From Atherix ibis (lineage: Eukaryota > Arthropoda > Insecta > Diptera > Athericidae), in the NCBI GenBank assembly GCA_958298945.1, contig OY282610.1, positions 42,849,667-42,913,666 of the forward strand: a stretch of DNA of 64,000 nt, in the 5' to 3' direction. Under the pieces are notes generated by a model, which saw only the letters and a program-made list of their open reading frames with translations, was not told where the DNA came from and did not search any database. Made by a program: the position numbers and the translations under genes. This document shows, one piece after another, positions 10,154 through 20,770 of this stretch (the stretch's first letter is position 1; each line of letters starts with the position of its first letter).

Positions 10154-10839
10154 TGTGTGTGTTTTTTTTAAAAATCTATAATAAAACTTTTATATTGAAA
10201 TATAAAAAAATCATTAAACAGATTATAAGATCAATATTTGGCCCGATTTGATATAGAGATCATCAAAGCTCGTTCTTCGTCCGTCCAACTTTCGATAGTT
10301 TTTTCTTAAGGTTCCGTTTGGGGGAGAAAATTTGATGAGAAACTTTTTATTGACATCAGAAATTCTCCTTTTACCATAATCTATAGCAGTATTACTTACA
10401 TCTTTCGTATTAATTTTTATACTTTATATTTTCAGATTTTATATTCATAATTGCTTAGCCATAAGCAGTTTTATTTGCTCAATTATAAAAGGATCAAATG
10501 TCAACCATTTCAAATTTGATTTTTCCACCTGTAGGAAAAGCAAATATGATATAATCTGTAATATTTGTAATTGCCCAGTTGTAAGCACACACAATCCATA
10601 CGCATTTGGCTAAAGATAGCAAAAATTAATTTTGTCCCAAAAAAAAAAATTTCATATCTTTTCTTTTTTTTCCTCACATTTTATTAAAAGAAATTGTTAA
10701 TGTGGCGACAAATTTCGTGTCAGTAGTTCTCCCAATTTCACGATACTTAATCTCCGCTTTTTGTTCAGTGCACTTAAAGTGAGGCATTTTTTATGAGAGC
10801 AGTATGATAAGTCAGTGATAAATGAAAGAAAAAATTAAT
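10154..10839. other. AT-rich non-coding stretch
   Basis: No gene or repeat recognised. There are poly-A and poly-T runs near 10640-10670. Confidence 0.5.
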
Positions 10840-10965
10840 TTATTCAACCTTTAGCTCCATACACTTCTTTCAACGATTGTGAAGTGCTTTTTACCATTCG
10901 TGTAGTATGATTTGGTTAAATCTGCGAAATAGGCCTCACTATCTGATTTCTTCAGATAATACAAT
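10840..10965 (-). pseudogene. C-terminal scrap of a mariner transposase
   Basis: The minus strand reads EAYFADLTKSYYTNG from about 10937, then after a frameshift ALHNR, a TGA where tryptophan is expected, KKCMELKVE and a stop at 10842-10840. This is the normal mariner C-terminus (EAYFA-L-KSYY--GI--LE-RW-KCIEL). It differs from the other copies in the window, so it is probably a separate, older lineage or a very decayed relative of families 1 and 3. No terminal repeat remains. Confidence 0.65.
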
Positions 10966-11548
10966 AGTTTTGATAGTCGATGTAGATTATAAAATTATGC
11001 ACGTCATAATTTTTGCTGTCGATGGAACTGTTTTCATTTTCTTTGGTGAATGTTTGGTATTAAAAACCCGTTGTTTTAACTGAATTTTAATGTCTCGTTT
11101 GTAATAGTGAAATCATATTTCTTTAACACCTACGAATGGATACAAACATCGAAAAAGTGTACCACACACTCTCTAGAAATCATTGCAAGAACACGTTTTT
11201 TGTCAAAGGTGAACAAATGAAGCAACGACCATCTTTCCGGTAGCTCTCTAATAAATTTCATATAATATATTGACTATGCCATCGTTGAGACTTCTCGGGA
11301 AAGTTTTCCGAAATTTGATTTCTCGGAAATGTACTTTAATCTGCAATAAAATATTAGACTTAATTTTCTTCTTACTATATAAATTTTCAAGCTTACATTC
11401 AATCCAATATAATTTTGTAATTAAACAATATTAATTTTGAAGGCCTGATTTTTTTTTTAAATTACTAAAGAGATTTATTTCCTTCAGAAAAAAGTAATGA
11501 TTATTTTAATTACTCCGCTCATCTGTTAATTTAAATAAGTTACAATAA
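10966..11548. other. AT-rich non-coding stretch
   Basis: Nothing recognised; possibly the decayed remainder of the neighbouring mariner scrap. Confidence 0.4.
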
Positions 11549-11550
11549 TA

Positions 11551-12822
11551 CGAGGGTCGTTCAATAAGTCCTTAGAAAATCCGAGAAATTGCGCTCGTAG
11601 TATCGGTTTTTTTTGTAAGTAGCATTATCGACAGGAACGCTGTTAAAATTTCATCTCGATCCATAGCGTAGGTCAATTTCTTTCGTCGATTAAAGTTAAC
11701 GACATTTATTTGTGCATAACAATGGAAAAAAGCGAGTTTAGGGCTGTCATCAAACACCTCCATTTGAAAGGCTTAAGCCCGAAAGAAATCAAAGCCGAGT
11801 TGGATGTAGTTAATGGCACATCTGCACCTGTGTTTGTGACGGTTTACAATTAGGTGAATGAATTTAAACGTGGCCGTTGATCCACAAAAGATGAACATCG
11901 TTCAGGACGCCCAGTTAAGGTGTCTACTACTGAAATCATCGACAAAATCCACGATCTGATTTTGAATGATCGGCGAATTAAAGTGCGCGAATTAGTTGAG
12001 GCCACGGGCATATCACAAGGTACAGTCGCTTCAATTTTGCATGAAAAATTGTCTGTGAACAAAATTTCGGCAAGATGGGTGCCGCGTTTGCTCTCAGAGG
12101 AGAATAAGCGCAATCGTGTAGTGGACTCTGAGGCTATGTTGGCACTCTTTTATCGCAATCCTGCGGAATTCCTTCATCGATATGTTACTGTGGACGAAAC
12201 CTGGATACACTACTACACTCCAGAAACGAAGAGACAGTCATCACAGTGGATTTTCAAGGGTGAACGGGCTCCGAAGAAGGCAAAAACTGTTGCATCGGCC
12301 GGCAAGGTGATGGGCACGGTCTTTTGGGATTCGCAGGGCATCATTTTTATCGACTACTTGGAAAAAGGAAAAACAATAACAGGAGCGTATTACGCGTCGT
12401 TATTGCAACGGTTGAGCGAGGAAATCAAAGAGAAACACCCCCATCTGAAGAAGAAAAAAATCCTCTTGCATCAGGACAATGCGCGTGTGCACACCTGCGC
12501 TGTTTCCATGGCCAAAATTGTGGAATTGAGAATGGAATTGTTGCAGCATCCCGCTTATTCACCAGATTTGGCCCCGAGTGACTATTTTCTTTTCCCCAAT
12601 CTGAAGAAATGGCTTGGCGGACGACGATTCACTTCCAACGAGGACGTCATTGCTCAAACGGATGAGTATTTTGCAGAACTTTCCAAATCCTATTTTTTGG
12701 ACGGGATAAAAATTTTGGAAAAACAGTTGGAAAAGTTTATAGAGCTAAAAGAAGATTAAAAACAGTTTTTTTTAAAACAGTTTTTTTCCATCTTTTTCTA
12801 AGGACTTATTGAACGACCCTCG
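11551..12822 (+). mobile_element. Mariner element (family 1), full length
   Basis: Terminal repeats CGAGGGTCGTTCAATAAGTC at the left and its inverted copy at the right are flanked by TA at 11549-11550 and 12823-12824. The length is 1272 bp. The 5' untranslated region closely matches the copies at 58206 and 62537. The 3' untranslated region is altered: the AATTAAATTTTATTTT segment of the other copies is missing, and AAACAGTTTTTT occurs twice. Confidence 0.96.
11722..12759 (+). pseudogene. Family 1 mariner transposase with two in-frame stops
   Basis: There are 345 codons in one frame from MEKSEFRAV at 11722. Two point changes break it: codon 44 is TAG where other copies have tryptophan (VYNWVNE), and codon 53 is TGA where they have serine. 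The rest is complete: second helix-turn-helix (RELVEATGISQGT), WVPRLL, first catalytic aspartate in TVDETWIH, second in HQDNARVHT, third in LAPSDYFLF (D34D), then WLGGRRF. An ATG at 11920 after the stops opens 279 codons holding the second DNA-binding motif and the whole catalytic core. It ends ELKED, a few residues shorter than the frame of other copies. It is inactive as a full-length protein. Confidence 0.93.
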
Positions 12823-12824
12823 TA

Positions 12825-14804
12825 GATAACATCAAATTGGAAGGCAAGACTGACTAGTTCGTTTACAAGGCTACATTGCGACTAGCTTTTCCTGGTAGGA
12901 TTTTGATTCTCTGTATAGTAATTCTCAATACTCTGTCTATGACCATTCAAATATCGACACAAATACTTACGGACTCCTTTAAGCGTTACATTCTATTTAT
13001 CTATTAACCTTACCTTGGGACTTTTCCTATTAGCACGCGGTTTTCTCTGCTCACTATCAGACAATGTTCAATATTGCTGACAACTATAATACGATTAAGG
13101 TATAGTCCAATCTGTCCATCGCATCGTTCAGATAATTCAAGTAATTAAAGTAGTTAAAGTTAACCATTTTGGATGTCAAATAATGCATTTACTCCTCTTA
13201 TAATTAAATTAGCAATACTCTCAGCTTTAATGGATCGAATGGAGAAGTCTTTAAACGATGCGGTAGATTATATTTGCTTTAAACGATTTTAATCCAATCG
13301 AATTTCGAAAGGGCATATGGTGATTTAGTTAGCACTACGCATATTAACAGGAATATCCTGGCATATGGAAATGCTAGAAAAAGGATTATTTCTGACATCG
13401 AAAATGTACATATTCGTCTGTAAGGTAAGTGTAGTGTATGCGGAGATTCTATGGGAATGAATTCAACTTAGACAGTGAGTAATCCAGTGATAGGAGTACT
13501 CATTGGGCCCTTGCGAAAGCCAGCATCATCGACAAGGACTTACAATCGATGATAGGTATTCACCTGCATTGTATTTGTTTATTTATCTGATATCTGCAAG
13601 GCATATACACCAAGTGAATATTTACATTAATACGAGTATTATCTTAGCAGCTATGGTTAATTATCTTCGGTCTATATACAATAGTATAGAATCTCCAGTC
13701 TACAAATTGTGGTGTACAGTTTACGATCTCCGGTCGGCAGACACAACGGGTTGGATGTAAACATTCGGAACCGATATCCAAGGGGAGCCATCAATGTTGA
13801 ACTCCACTTATCAGCAACATAAATCTTCTCAGCAATTATCTAATGTTAATAGTAATTGAGTTGTTAATCAGTTAAGCATGGAGTCATATATAAGCATCTT
13901 ACTCCAATTCAGAGCTCATCATATCTGCAATAGATTCATGGACAAGGACGAGTAACTGCATATTATTCCTATGAGTTATGGAATTTGATATCAGCAAGGA
14001 CATATTTTTACATTGTGTATGTGTATGTGGAAAATAACTGCAAATACTCTTCCACGTGTCCCTTTGTGAATATATGAACATATCTGAAATTAATCTAATA
14101 TGATGGTCGAATTATTATTATAGTACAAATCATTCATCAGTATCCTTGTTGTCAACTTTAGATGTACACCATATAACCGGATTGGTCCTAGAAATCAAGC
14201 AAATCCTTTTCAGTTAAACAATCAAATGTCAATGTTATATCTGATCGATGTGTATTTAAGATGTGAAATTCTAATTAAATTTCCGAGAATTCTTATTGCT
14301 AATGCAACCATAAAACGATAAATATCAAATGTTTATGTACTTATGTTAATGCATCCTAAATTATCCTACTTTTCTATATGACATAAATGCACATTTATCT
14401 GATATAATTTCATTGGTTTAATATAATCTTTTAAATATTATTTATTAATTGAAAATAATTACCTTTGCTCTATAATGATTAATATAACTTTTAGGTTACA
14501 TTGAACCGGACTTGTACTAAAATCCAATGAGAAGTTTTATAAATCCTAAAAGTTAATACCAAAAATAATTTTTAAAAACCTAATTATTAGATGTAAGGGA
14601 GAGCTATCTCATTTTTTTGATTAGATACGAGTACACCACTATACGTTGTCGATCCTTAATAAGAATTCTGACGGGACTGAAACCGATTTGAACAGGTAGA
14701 TTACCATATTTATGGGATTTAAAAAAAATATTAGTTAGTTAATATTTCTAAAACCGTTAGTATCCTTGACATGAGAGATGAAGAAGGCCACTTAAAACAT
14801 TGTA
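12825..14804. other. Non-coding stretch
   Basis: Nearly 2 kb with moderate complexity. I see no conserved motif, element end or tandem repeat. Short open frames at 13503-13760 and elsewhere look random. Confidence 0.5.
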
Positions 14805-14806
14805 TA

Positions 14807-15940
14807 CCGAAGGTATAAGCTTAAATCCGCTGTTTGGTCATAGGTGGCGTGAGTGAGCGTATTAAGCTACCATGGATACGCCATATCTTTTTTTTATGAG
14901 TTTGACTTCTGTCAACATTAATCAGTGCAAATTGTCAGTAATTTCCTACAACAACATACATTTTTCCTTTGGTAATCATGTCTAGTTTTGTGCCAGAAAA
15001 AAAGCATATGCGGGAACCTCAGCTTTTCTGCTTCAATTTGAAGAAATCGGCTGCCGCATCGCATTGAATGCCTATGGAGGCCTATGTGTATGGTGACAGT
15101 GCTTTATCGGAAACAATGTGCCGAGATTGGTTTCGACGGTTCAAATACCGAAATTTTAACTTGTGGGACAAGAAGTGTGAAAATCGGCATAGGAAGGTTG
15201 AGTACCATCAATTGCGGGCTCTTTTGGACGAAGACGATGGTGTTACTCAACCAGTCATTTCCATGCGCGTGCGTGCCGTGGGGAAGATTTAAATGATCAG
15301 AAAATGGGTGCCGCATGAATTGAACGATAGGCAGATTGAGCGACTCCAAAACACATGCGAAATCTTGCTCGCCAGACAAAAAAGGAAGTCGTTCCTGGAA
15401 TCATCAACATCTTCCCCAAGACCAAATCGCTTCGGACGGAAGACGATGCTGTGTGTTTGGAGCGATCAGCGGGGTATCGTCTATTATGAGATGCTGAAAC
15501 CTAGTGAAACTGTTAATGCCCACCGCTACCACCAAGAAATCATCAAATTCCACCGTGCTCTGCGTGAAAAAAGGACGGATTATCAACAGAGCCATGACAA
15601 GCTGATTTTTCTTCACGACAACGCACCATCGCACACATCAAAAATGGCCCGAAACTACTTGTAGACACTCAACTGAGAGGTGCAACCCCACCCCGCTTAT
15701 TCAACAGACCTGGCCCCTTTCCACTACTACCTGTTTTCGTCGATGGACCACGCACTCGCTGAGCAGCACTTCCATTCTTACGAAGACGTACGAAAATGGC
15801 TTGATGAGTGGTTTGCTTCGAGAAGGGAAAAATGTGTGGCTTGCGAGGGTAAATACTTTCAATAAATTTGTTTTTGCTTTCTATGAAAAAAAATGTGTTT
15901 TTTTGACTAAAATACAGCGGATTTAAGCTTATACACCTAG
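14807..15940 (+). mobile_element. Mariner element (mauritiana/Mos1-like), copy 1
   Basis: The left end is CCGAAGGTATAAGCTTAAAT after TA 14805-14806. The right end is the inverted form, ending ATACACCTAG before TA 15941-15942. The shared inner part of the repeats is TATAAGCTTAAATCCGCTGT. The transposase begins MSSFVPEK, as in Mos1-type mariners. The length of 1134 bp is somewhat short for the group because of internal deletions. A second copy lies at 22092-23245. Confidence 0.93.
14978..15865 (+). pseudogene. Mos1-like transposase pseudogene, copy 1
   Basis: The frame starts MSSFVPEKKHMREP at 14978. Its helix-turn-helix region (LFCFNLKKSAA… and CRDWFRRFK) is interrupted by TGA at codon 30. 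Stops also occur at codons 105, 229 and 233. A deletion near 15392 removes the segment with the first catalytic aspartate (…KRKSFL joins directly to SSTSSPRPNRF). HDNAPSHTS keeps the second aspartate, but the third is histidine (LAPFHYYLF). A second deletion near 15820 removes the FWRGIHKLPERW segment. The pieces remain in the same overall frame, so the deletions are multiples of three. It is dead. Confidence 0.92.
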
Positions 15941-16004
15941 TACTCCATAAGTTCTAAAAAGTAAAAAACGCGCTGCAAGCAGCAATAAATTTGGCGTAAG
16001 GGTC

Positions 16005-16140
16005 GTAGCCAATAACGATATGGAAGAAGAAATTTGCTCAGGGCTGCTGGCAGTCAGCAGAGCCTATTTCAGTCATCACAACAATGAAGCTATTGCTATT
16101 CAAAATATAAGTCCACGTTCAAAAGTAGATTCTTTGAAAG
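16005..16140 (+). pseudogene. Possible LINE reverse-transcriptase scrap
   Basis: An open segment reads NNDMEEEICSGLLA followed by VSRAYFSHHNN. This resembles the N(D)--EEI--R--A-NRAYF block after the reverse-transcriptase core in RTE-like LINEs. It lies between a mariner and an R1-like LINE end. The similarity is one short motif, so the call is weak. Confidence 0.35.
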
Positions 16141-16343
16141 AATTTTTAGTATCCTGCAATAAGGACGGAGCCTATTTAATGACGAAATCCTGAAGCATTA
16201 CCGATTGTGGATAAAATTAAGATCAGTTAATTTTTATCGATCAGTTAGGCTGTATCTTTGGTGGAGCGCCGGCATTAGCCAGAACCCTAAATATTCTGGT
16301 AGTTTCGAACTGGAAGATCCGCAAAGATGGTTTACAAAATTTC

Positions 16344-16766
16344 GGTCGGGAGATCCTGAACAGGATGCATGAGCTATGGCAGCAATGTTGGGATGAGAGT
16401 GTGAATGGCAGAGGGACGTACATGTTCATTCCGGATGTGTGCTTCGCGTCTGCGTATGAGTTTGATTTTGGTCTGTCCCTTGGGTATTTGCTCACGGATC
16501 ACGGCAGCTTGAATGGGTTTCTGTACAGGCGTGGTCTGGCCACGGAGGCTAGATGTCCTTGTGGGGCGGAGGAGGAGACTGTCGAGCACCATCTCATGAA
16601 GTGTGGCCTGTATGGGGATTTGCGTGACTTAGGTGCATGTGGAATCGTCGTGAATGAGGAGGGTGTGGATGTGAGTGGTGTTTTGAGTGTGAAAGAGAAG
16701 TACGAATGCCTGAATAGATTTGCCGTGGCACTGTTTGAGAGGAGAATGAGAATGGTGCGTGAATGA
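16344..16766 (+). pseudogene. C-terminal part of R1-like LINE ORF2 with zinc-knuckle motif
   Basis: About 140 codons open from EILNRMHELW to MRMVRE. The motif CPCGAEEETVEHHLMKC (about 16552-16605) fits the C-x-C…H…C finger that follows the reverse transcriptase in R1-clade and related LINEs. The N-terminal endonuclease and the polymerase core are missing. The segment itself has no stop, suggesting a relatively young insertion. The plus-strand frame agrees with copies 2 and 3. Confidence 0.8.
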
Positions 16767-17316
16767 GTGCGTGAATGACACGCAGGGTGGCTACAACCGG
16801 GTGAAAGACCAAGGTCGATTCCGATTGTACCTTCGGGTCTTGGCTAACCCGCGTACCTGAGCTGGCCTAGCGGTGCCTAGGAATTTACAAGATTCCTGAC
16901 CGTAGCTCAATGAGCGGAGTACAAACCAAAGTACTCTTAAAACAAAAATTGGTACCGCGGGAATCGGGGGCCCCATAGTGGAATACACTATGCCCGATTG
17001 AGGTGAGGCGCCATTTGGCAGCAACGTGGTGGCTGTGGTTATGCCCATATCGCGGGTATGGTCTCCGGCCCGTAGGTGGGAGGTAACTGGCAAATTCCAT
17101 CTTGTAATTATCTCGGGCACTGTCACTGCTAATGACAGTAGAGGTTTAGATAGTCCTCGCCACCAGCAGGTGGAGTGGTCGGCTTGTAACTGACTACTAA
17201 CTGCGAACTGCCAGTAATGGTGGTGCGTTGATTGAGCGTATCTCAATCCCTACAGTCGTAGGCGACTCGTGGTCTTGAGGTTTGGACAACCAGGTCACGT
17301 TAAATAACAATTGCTA
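16344..17316 (+). mobile_element. R1-like LINE, 5'-truncated, copy 1
   Basis: This is a 3' fragment of a non-LTR retrotransposon: the last part of the reverse-transcriptase protein (to 16766) plus about 550 bp of 3' untranslated region. That region is shared with the copy at 28880-29892 and the fragment at 63881-64000, including GTGAAAGACCAAGGTCGATT, GCCTAGCGGTGCCTAGG and the terminal GATTGAGCG…GACTCGTGG block. The tail ACGTTAAA-AAC also occurs in copy 2. 5' truncation is the usual result of incomplete reverse transcription. It runs straight into an older mariner scrap at 17311. Confidence 0.85.
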
Positions 17317-17740
17317 ACTAACTTTTCTTTAAACTACGAACCTAGATCAGGACGGCCATCAGAAATCAATAATAAAGTGCTCTGCAGTATGATCAGGACA
17401 AATTCCACCTTAACTTCCCAGACAACTGCTTTGGAATACATTAAAAGGCTTGATTTTATTTCAAAACTGTCTAGTTGGGTGCCAGATGAATTAAGCGAGA
17501 AAAATTTAATGGATAGAATTTCCATATATTCTTCGAATCGTGCGGAATTGGACTACCACCTATTTAGATTGCAGTAAAACTTTTCCAATCGAAATGAGTA
17601 TGCAAATTTGAAGGATATCAAAATTGTAGTAGAAAACTTTCTCCAACAGTGAGGACTTCTTCTCCAGAAGATTGGATAAAGCTGCCAGAATACTGGAAAA
17701 TAGTTTAACTAACGTAAAAAATTATGTGTTAGAATAAATT
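17311..17740 (+). pseudogene. Mariner transposase remnant (cecropia/Hsmar1-like), internally deleted
   Basis: The frame reads FSLNYEPRSGRPSE (hinge between the two DNA-binding motifs). It continues through LTSQTTALEYIKRLDFISKL and SSWVPDELSEKNLMDRIS, the WVPHEL linker of the Hsmar1/cecropia group. It then jumps to DYHLF at the third catalytic position; the segment carrying the first two aspartates is deleted near 17535-17550. After a stop, LKDIKIVVENF and DWIKLPEYWK match the C-terminal region, with more stops. No terminal repeats were found. It is a separate lineage from the other mariners here. Confidence 0.75.
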
Positions 17741-18244
17741 TTAAATAAAAAGTGGGAAAAAAAAACCAAATAGAAAAAGTTCAAAAAAAAGAATGTCAAA
17801 TAATTTTTTATAACGATTCTTATAACGACTAAAAATATTACCAATTAATAAAGCCTCGTCGGAACTTTTTATTAGTTTCTCAAAAGATTCACTTTTAAAT
17901 TAAATTCTGTAAATTTTTTTCTGAATGCTTTCAAATTTCTTTTTAAATTTTCTTTAAGTAATTAAAAAGCTATTGATTTGTGATTAAAATTGGTCTAGGG
18001 AAAAGAATCGAAGTGAAGAGAAACTCTTTAAAAATTACAACAAAACAACTTTTTTCGAAGTAATTAAATATATTTCAGAGATACCATTTATTCAAGCTTT
18101 AAGAATTTACACAAAATATATTAAATTATTCTTGAAATATTCATAATAAAATTACTGACCAAAATTTATGCACATATTTTAAAATGACGACTAGACATAA
18201 ATGCAACTCAAAAAGAATATATATTTTTATAATAATATTAATGA

Positions 18245-18275
<31 letters not shown>

Positions 18276-18840
18276 AAAAAGAAAAATAAGAAGAAGAAGA
18301 AAACAAAAACTTAACTACCACTCAAACAAAATGATGGTATTATTAACGTATTAAATTTACGAAATGAGAGGAAAATTACGTTGAGAATATATGAACATGA
18401 ATGGCTTAAAGTTAGATGGTTGAGGATAATTAAGGTTCATCCCTAAAATGATATTCAGTTTGAAATTCTATCTTGTTGATATAAAAGTGATAAGGATTCG
18501 TTGCTATAATAATAAAAAAAGACGTAAAATCGAAACAAAAACAAAAATAACGAGAAAGGAGGTAAAAATTGAAAGAAAATAATGGAAAAGTAGAGCATCC
18601 AAGATAAGACTATTGCGCTATAGTTTAAGGTGAGCTTTATCCCGCATAGTGTTCGTGTATCTAGAGAGATATTATAAAATTAAAGGATTACGTAATTTGA
18701 TCTTTCTACGTGCAGGCACTAACTATATCGTCATATGTTTGAGTAAAATATCTTTAATAGCGATTTGAAATTTTAATAAGCACCTGCTTATTATCCTATT
18801 TTTTAGGCAATAGGCTGAAGGGTTATTTTATTAGAACCAT
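17741..18840. other. AT-rich non-coding stretch with a GAA microsatellite
   Basis: No gene recognised. The only structured feature is the GAA/AAG-rich tract at about 18245-18305. Confidence 0.55.
18245..18305. repeat. (AAG)n microsatellite, imperfect
   Basis: AAG repeated about eleven times, then interrupted by AAAAGAAAAAT and a shorter run of AAG units. Confidence 0.9.
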
Positions 18841-18975
18841 TAAGGATATTTATATTTATTCAAAAAGATTTTTTGTCCTTTTTTCTGTTAGGTTTTTAAT
18901 TTTCCATATCATATTATGAGGATATAGGGTGTTCGAAAAACAAATTCGTAACAATTTTTTTTTAAATAATTTTTT
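18841..18975. repeat. Left member of a ~130-bp direct repeat flanking a satellite block
   Basis: TAAGGATATTTATATTTATT… through GGATATAGGGTGTTC… recurs at about 20103-20235 with scattered differences (offset about 1262 bp). The two copies bracket the satellite at 18976-20102. Confidence 0.75.
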
Positions 18976-20102
18976 GAAGGAAAAAGACACCTTGTGTCAA
19001 TAATTTTTGTTGCCATAAAAAGACACCTTGTGTCATAAAAAAAGAGACCTTCTACCATAAAACCTTTTAACATAAATGAAGATCTATTACGATAAAGGGA
19101 CCAATTTTAGTTTAAAAAAAGATTTTTTAATAAAAAATTTAAAAAAAATTATTTGAAGCGAAAATTTTCTTGGTGTCTTTTATTGCCATAAAAAGACACC
19201 TTGTGTCATAAAACGAGACTTTTTTATATAAAACCTTTTACCATATATGAAGATCTATTATTGTGCAGCGACCAATTTGGGGTTAAGAAAGGATTTTTTA
19301 ATTTAAAAAAAAAAAGAGATATTTTGAAGGAAACATTTTTTTGGTATCTTCTGTTGCCATAAAAAGACACCTTGTGCCATAAAAAGATACCTTGTGTCAT
19401 AAAAAGAGACCTTTTAACATAAATGAAGATCTATTATTGTGAAGGGACCAATTTAAGTTAAAGAAAAGATCTTTTCTTAAAAACTAAAAAAAAATTTTGA
19501 AGCAACAATTTTTTTGGTGTCTTTTATTGTCATAAAAAGATAACTTGTGCCATAAAAAGATACCTTGTATCATAAAAAGAGACCTTCTAATATAAATGTA
19601 GATCTACTGTTGTGAAAGTAGCAATTTGGGGTTTCAAAAATATCTTTTCATACACAAAAAGAGGTCTTTTGAAGAAAAGATTTTTTTTGGGGTATCTTTT
19701 ATTGCCATAAAAAGACACATTGTACCATAAACAAAGACATTTTAACATAAATGAAGATCCATTATTGTGAAGGGACCAATTTAAGTTTAAGAAAAGATCT
19801 TTTAATATAAAAAAAAGAAATATTTTGAAGCAAACATTTTTGTTGGTGTCTTTTATTGCCATAAAATGGCACCTTGTGTCATAAAAAGAGACCTTCTAAC
19901 ATTAAACCTTTCAACCAAAAGGAAGATCTATTATTGTGAGGGACCAATTTTGGTTTAAAAAAAGATATTTTAATAAAAAATTAGAAAAATTGTTTGAAAC
20001 AAAAATTGTTTTGGTGTCTCTTATTGCCATAAATAAAAACGTTGTGCCATAAAAAGACATCTTGTGCCATAAAAAGAGACCTTCTAGTATAAAACCTGTT
20101 TA
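18976..20102. repeat. ~170-bp AT-rich satellite, block 1
   Basis: Roughly six to seven diverged tandem units, each containing GACACCTTGTG(T/C)CATAAAA, then AAGAGACCTTCTAACATAAA, ATGAAGATCTATTATTGTGA, GGGACCAATTTTGGTTTAAA and TTGGTGTCTTTTATTGCCAT. Anchors at about 19022, 19194, 19375, 19548 and 19724 give spacings of 172-181 bp; a sixth at about 19869 follows after a shorter unit. A short CATAAAAAGA(GA)CC motif recurs within units, pointing to an origin from a much shorter repeat. Non-coding. The same family forms block 2 at 24340-25300. Confidence 0.85.
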
Positions 20103-20235
20103 AGGATATTTATATTTATTCAGAAAGATTATTTTTTCTTTTTTCTAATAGATTTTTAATTTTTTGTATAATATAACGAGAATACAGGGTATTCTAAAAA
20201 CAACAGCATATAATTTTTTTTTTAAATAAATTTGG
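20103..20235. repeat. Right member of the ~130-bp direct repeat
   Basis: Diverged copy of 18841-18975, recognisable from TAAGGATATTTATATTTATTC to ATACAGGGTATTC. Confidence 0.75.
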
Positions 20236-20445
20236 ATGAGTGATTTGTGGTTGACAAAAATCTCTTATTACACTTGGAAACTATGTATTTATAGTGGTTG
20301 CTTTTGGCCATGTAGTAAATATGTTATATTCTTTTTCGATGACATGTTTCATTAAATTTTTTCATATTTTTGGGCCAATTGCAGGCGCTTGTTTTCATTG
20401 GGCCTGTTTTCTCAAAGTTGTTCAATTATTTCTAAGCGTGAAGCG

Positions 20446-20770
20446 TGCACCTTCTTCTTTAAGCAGCGCTTCAGAAAGAAATCGAGAGTGTTTAAATTTG
20501 GACCAATATTATTGATTTATTTTAATTGTAAAATTATCATCAGACTAGGGTCGTAGACCTTCTTCTTTAAATAGTCCTACAGGAAAAAATCGGGAGCAGT
20601 TAAATTTTCATTGATTTCATCGCGAATTTTTTTTTAAAATTATTAAATTGTATTTAGTCGGTAAGCATGGACCTTCCTCTTAAAGTACCCTTACAGGATG
20701 AACTCAGGAGTGCTTTAATCTAGGGTAACAAAGGAATCTCCCAGGAAGAAATCTGAACCGTCTAAATTGG
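20446..20770. repeat. ~107-bp tandem repeat, three copies and a partial fourth
   Basis: ACCTTCTTCTTTAA at about 20450 and 20557, and ACCTTCCTCTTAAA at about 20670, are each followed by CAG-A--AAATCGGGAG(T)G-TTAAAT and an AT-rich spacer ending in G(T)-GACC. A weak fourth copy begins near 20731 (CCCAGGAAGAAATC). The unit length is about 107-113 bp. Confidence 0.7.

Noticed and set aside
16791..17246. 151-codon minus-strand frame over the R1-like 3' untranslated region
   Set aside because: It is antisense to a LINE 3' untranslated region, the frame is not kept in copy 2, and no domain is seen.
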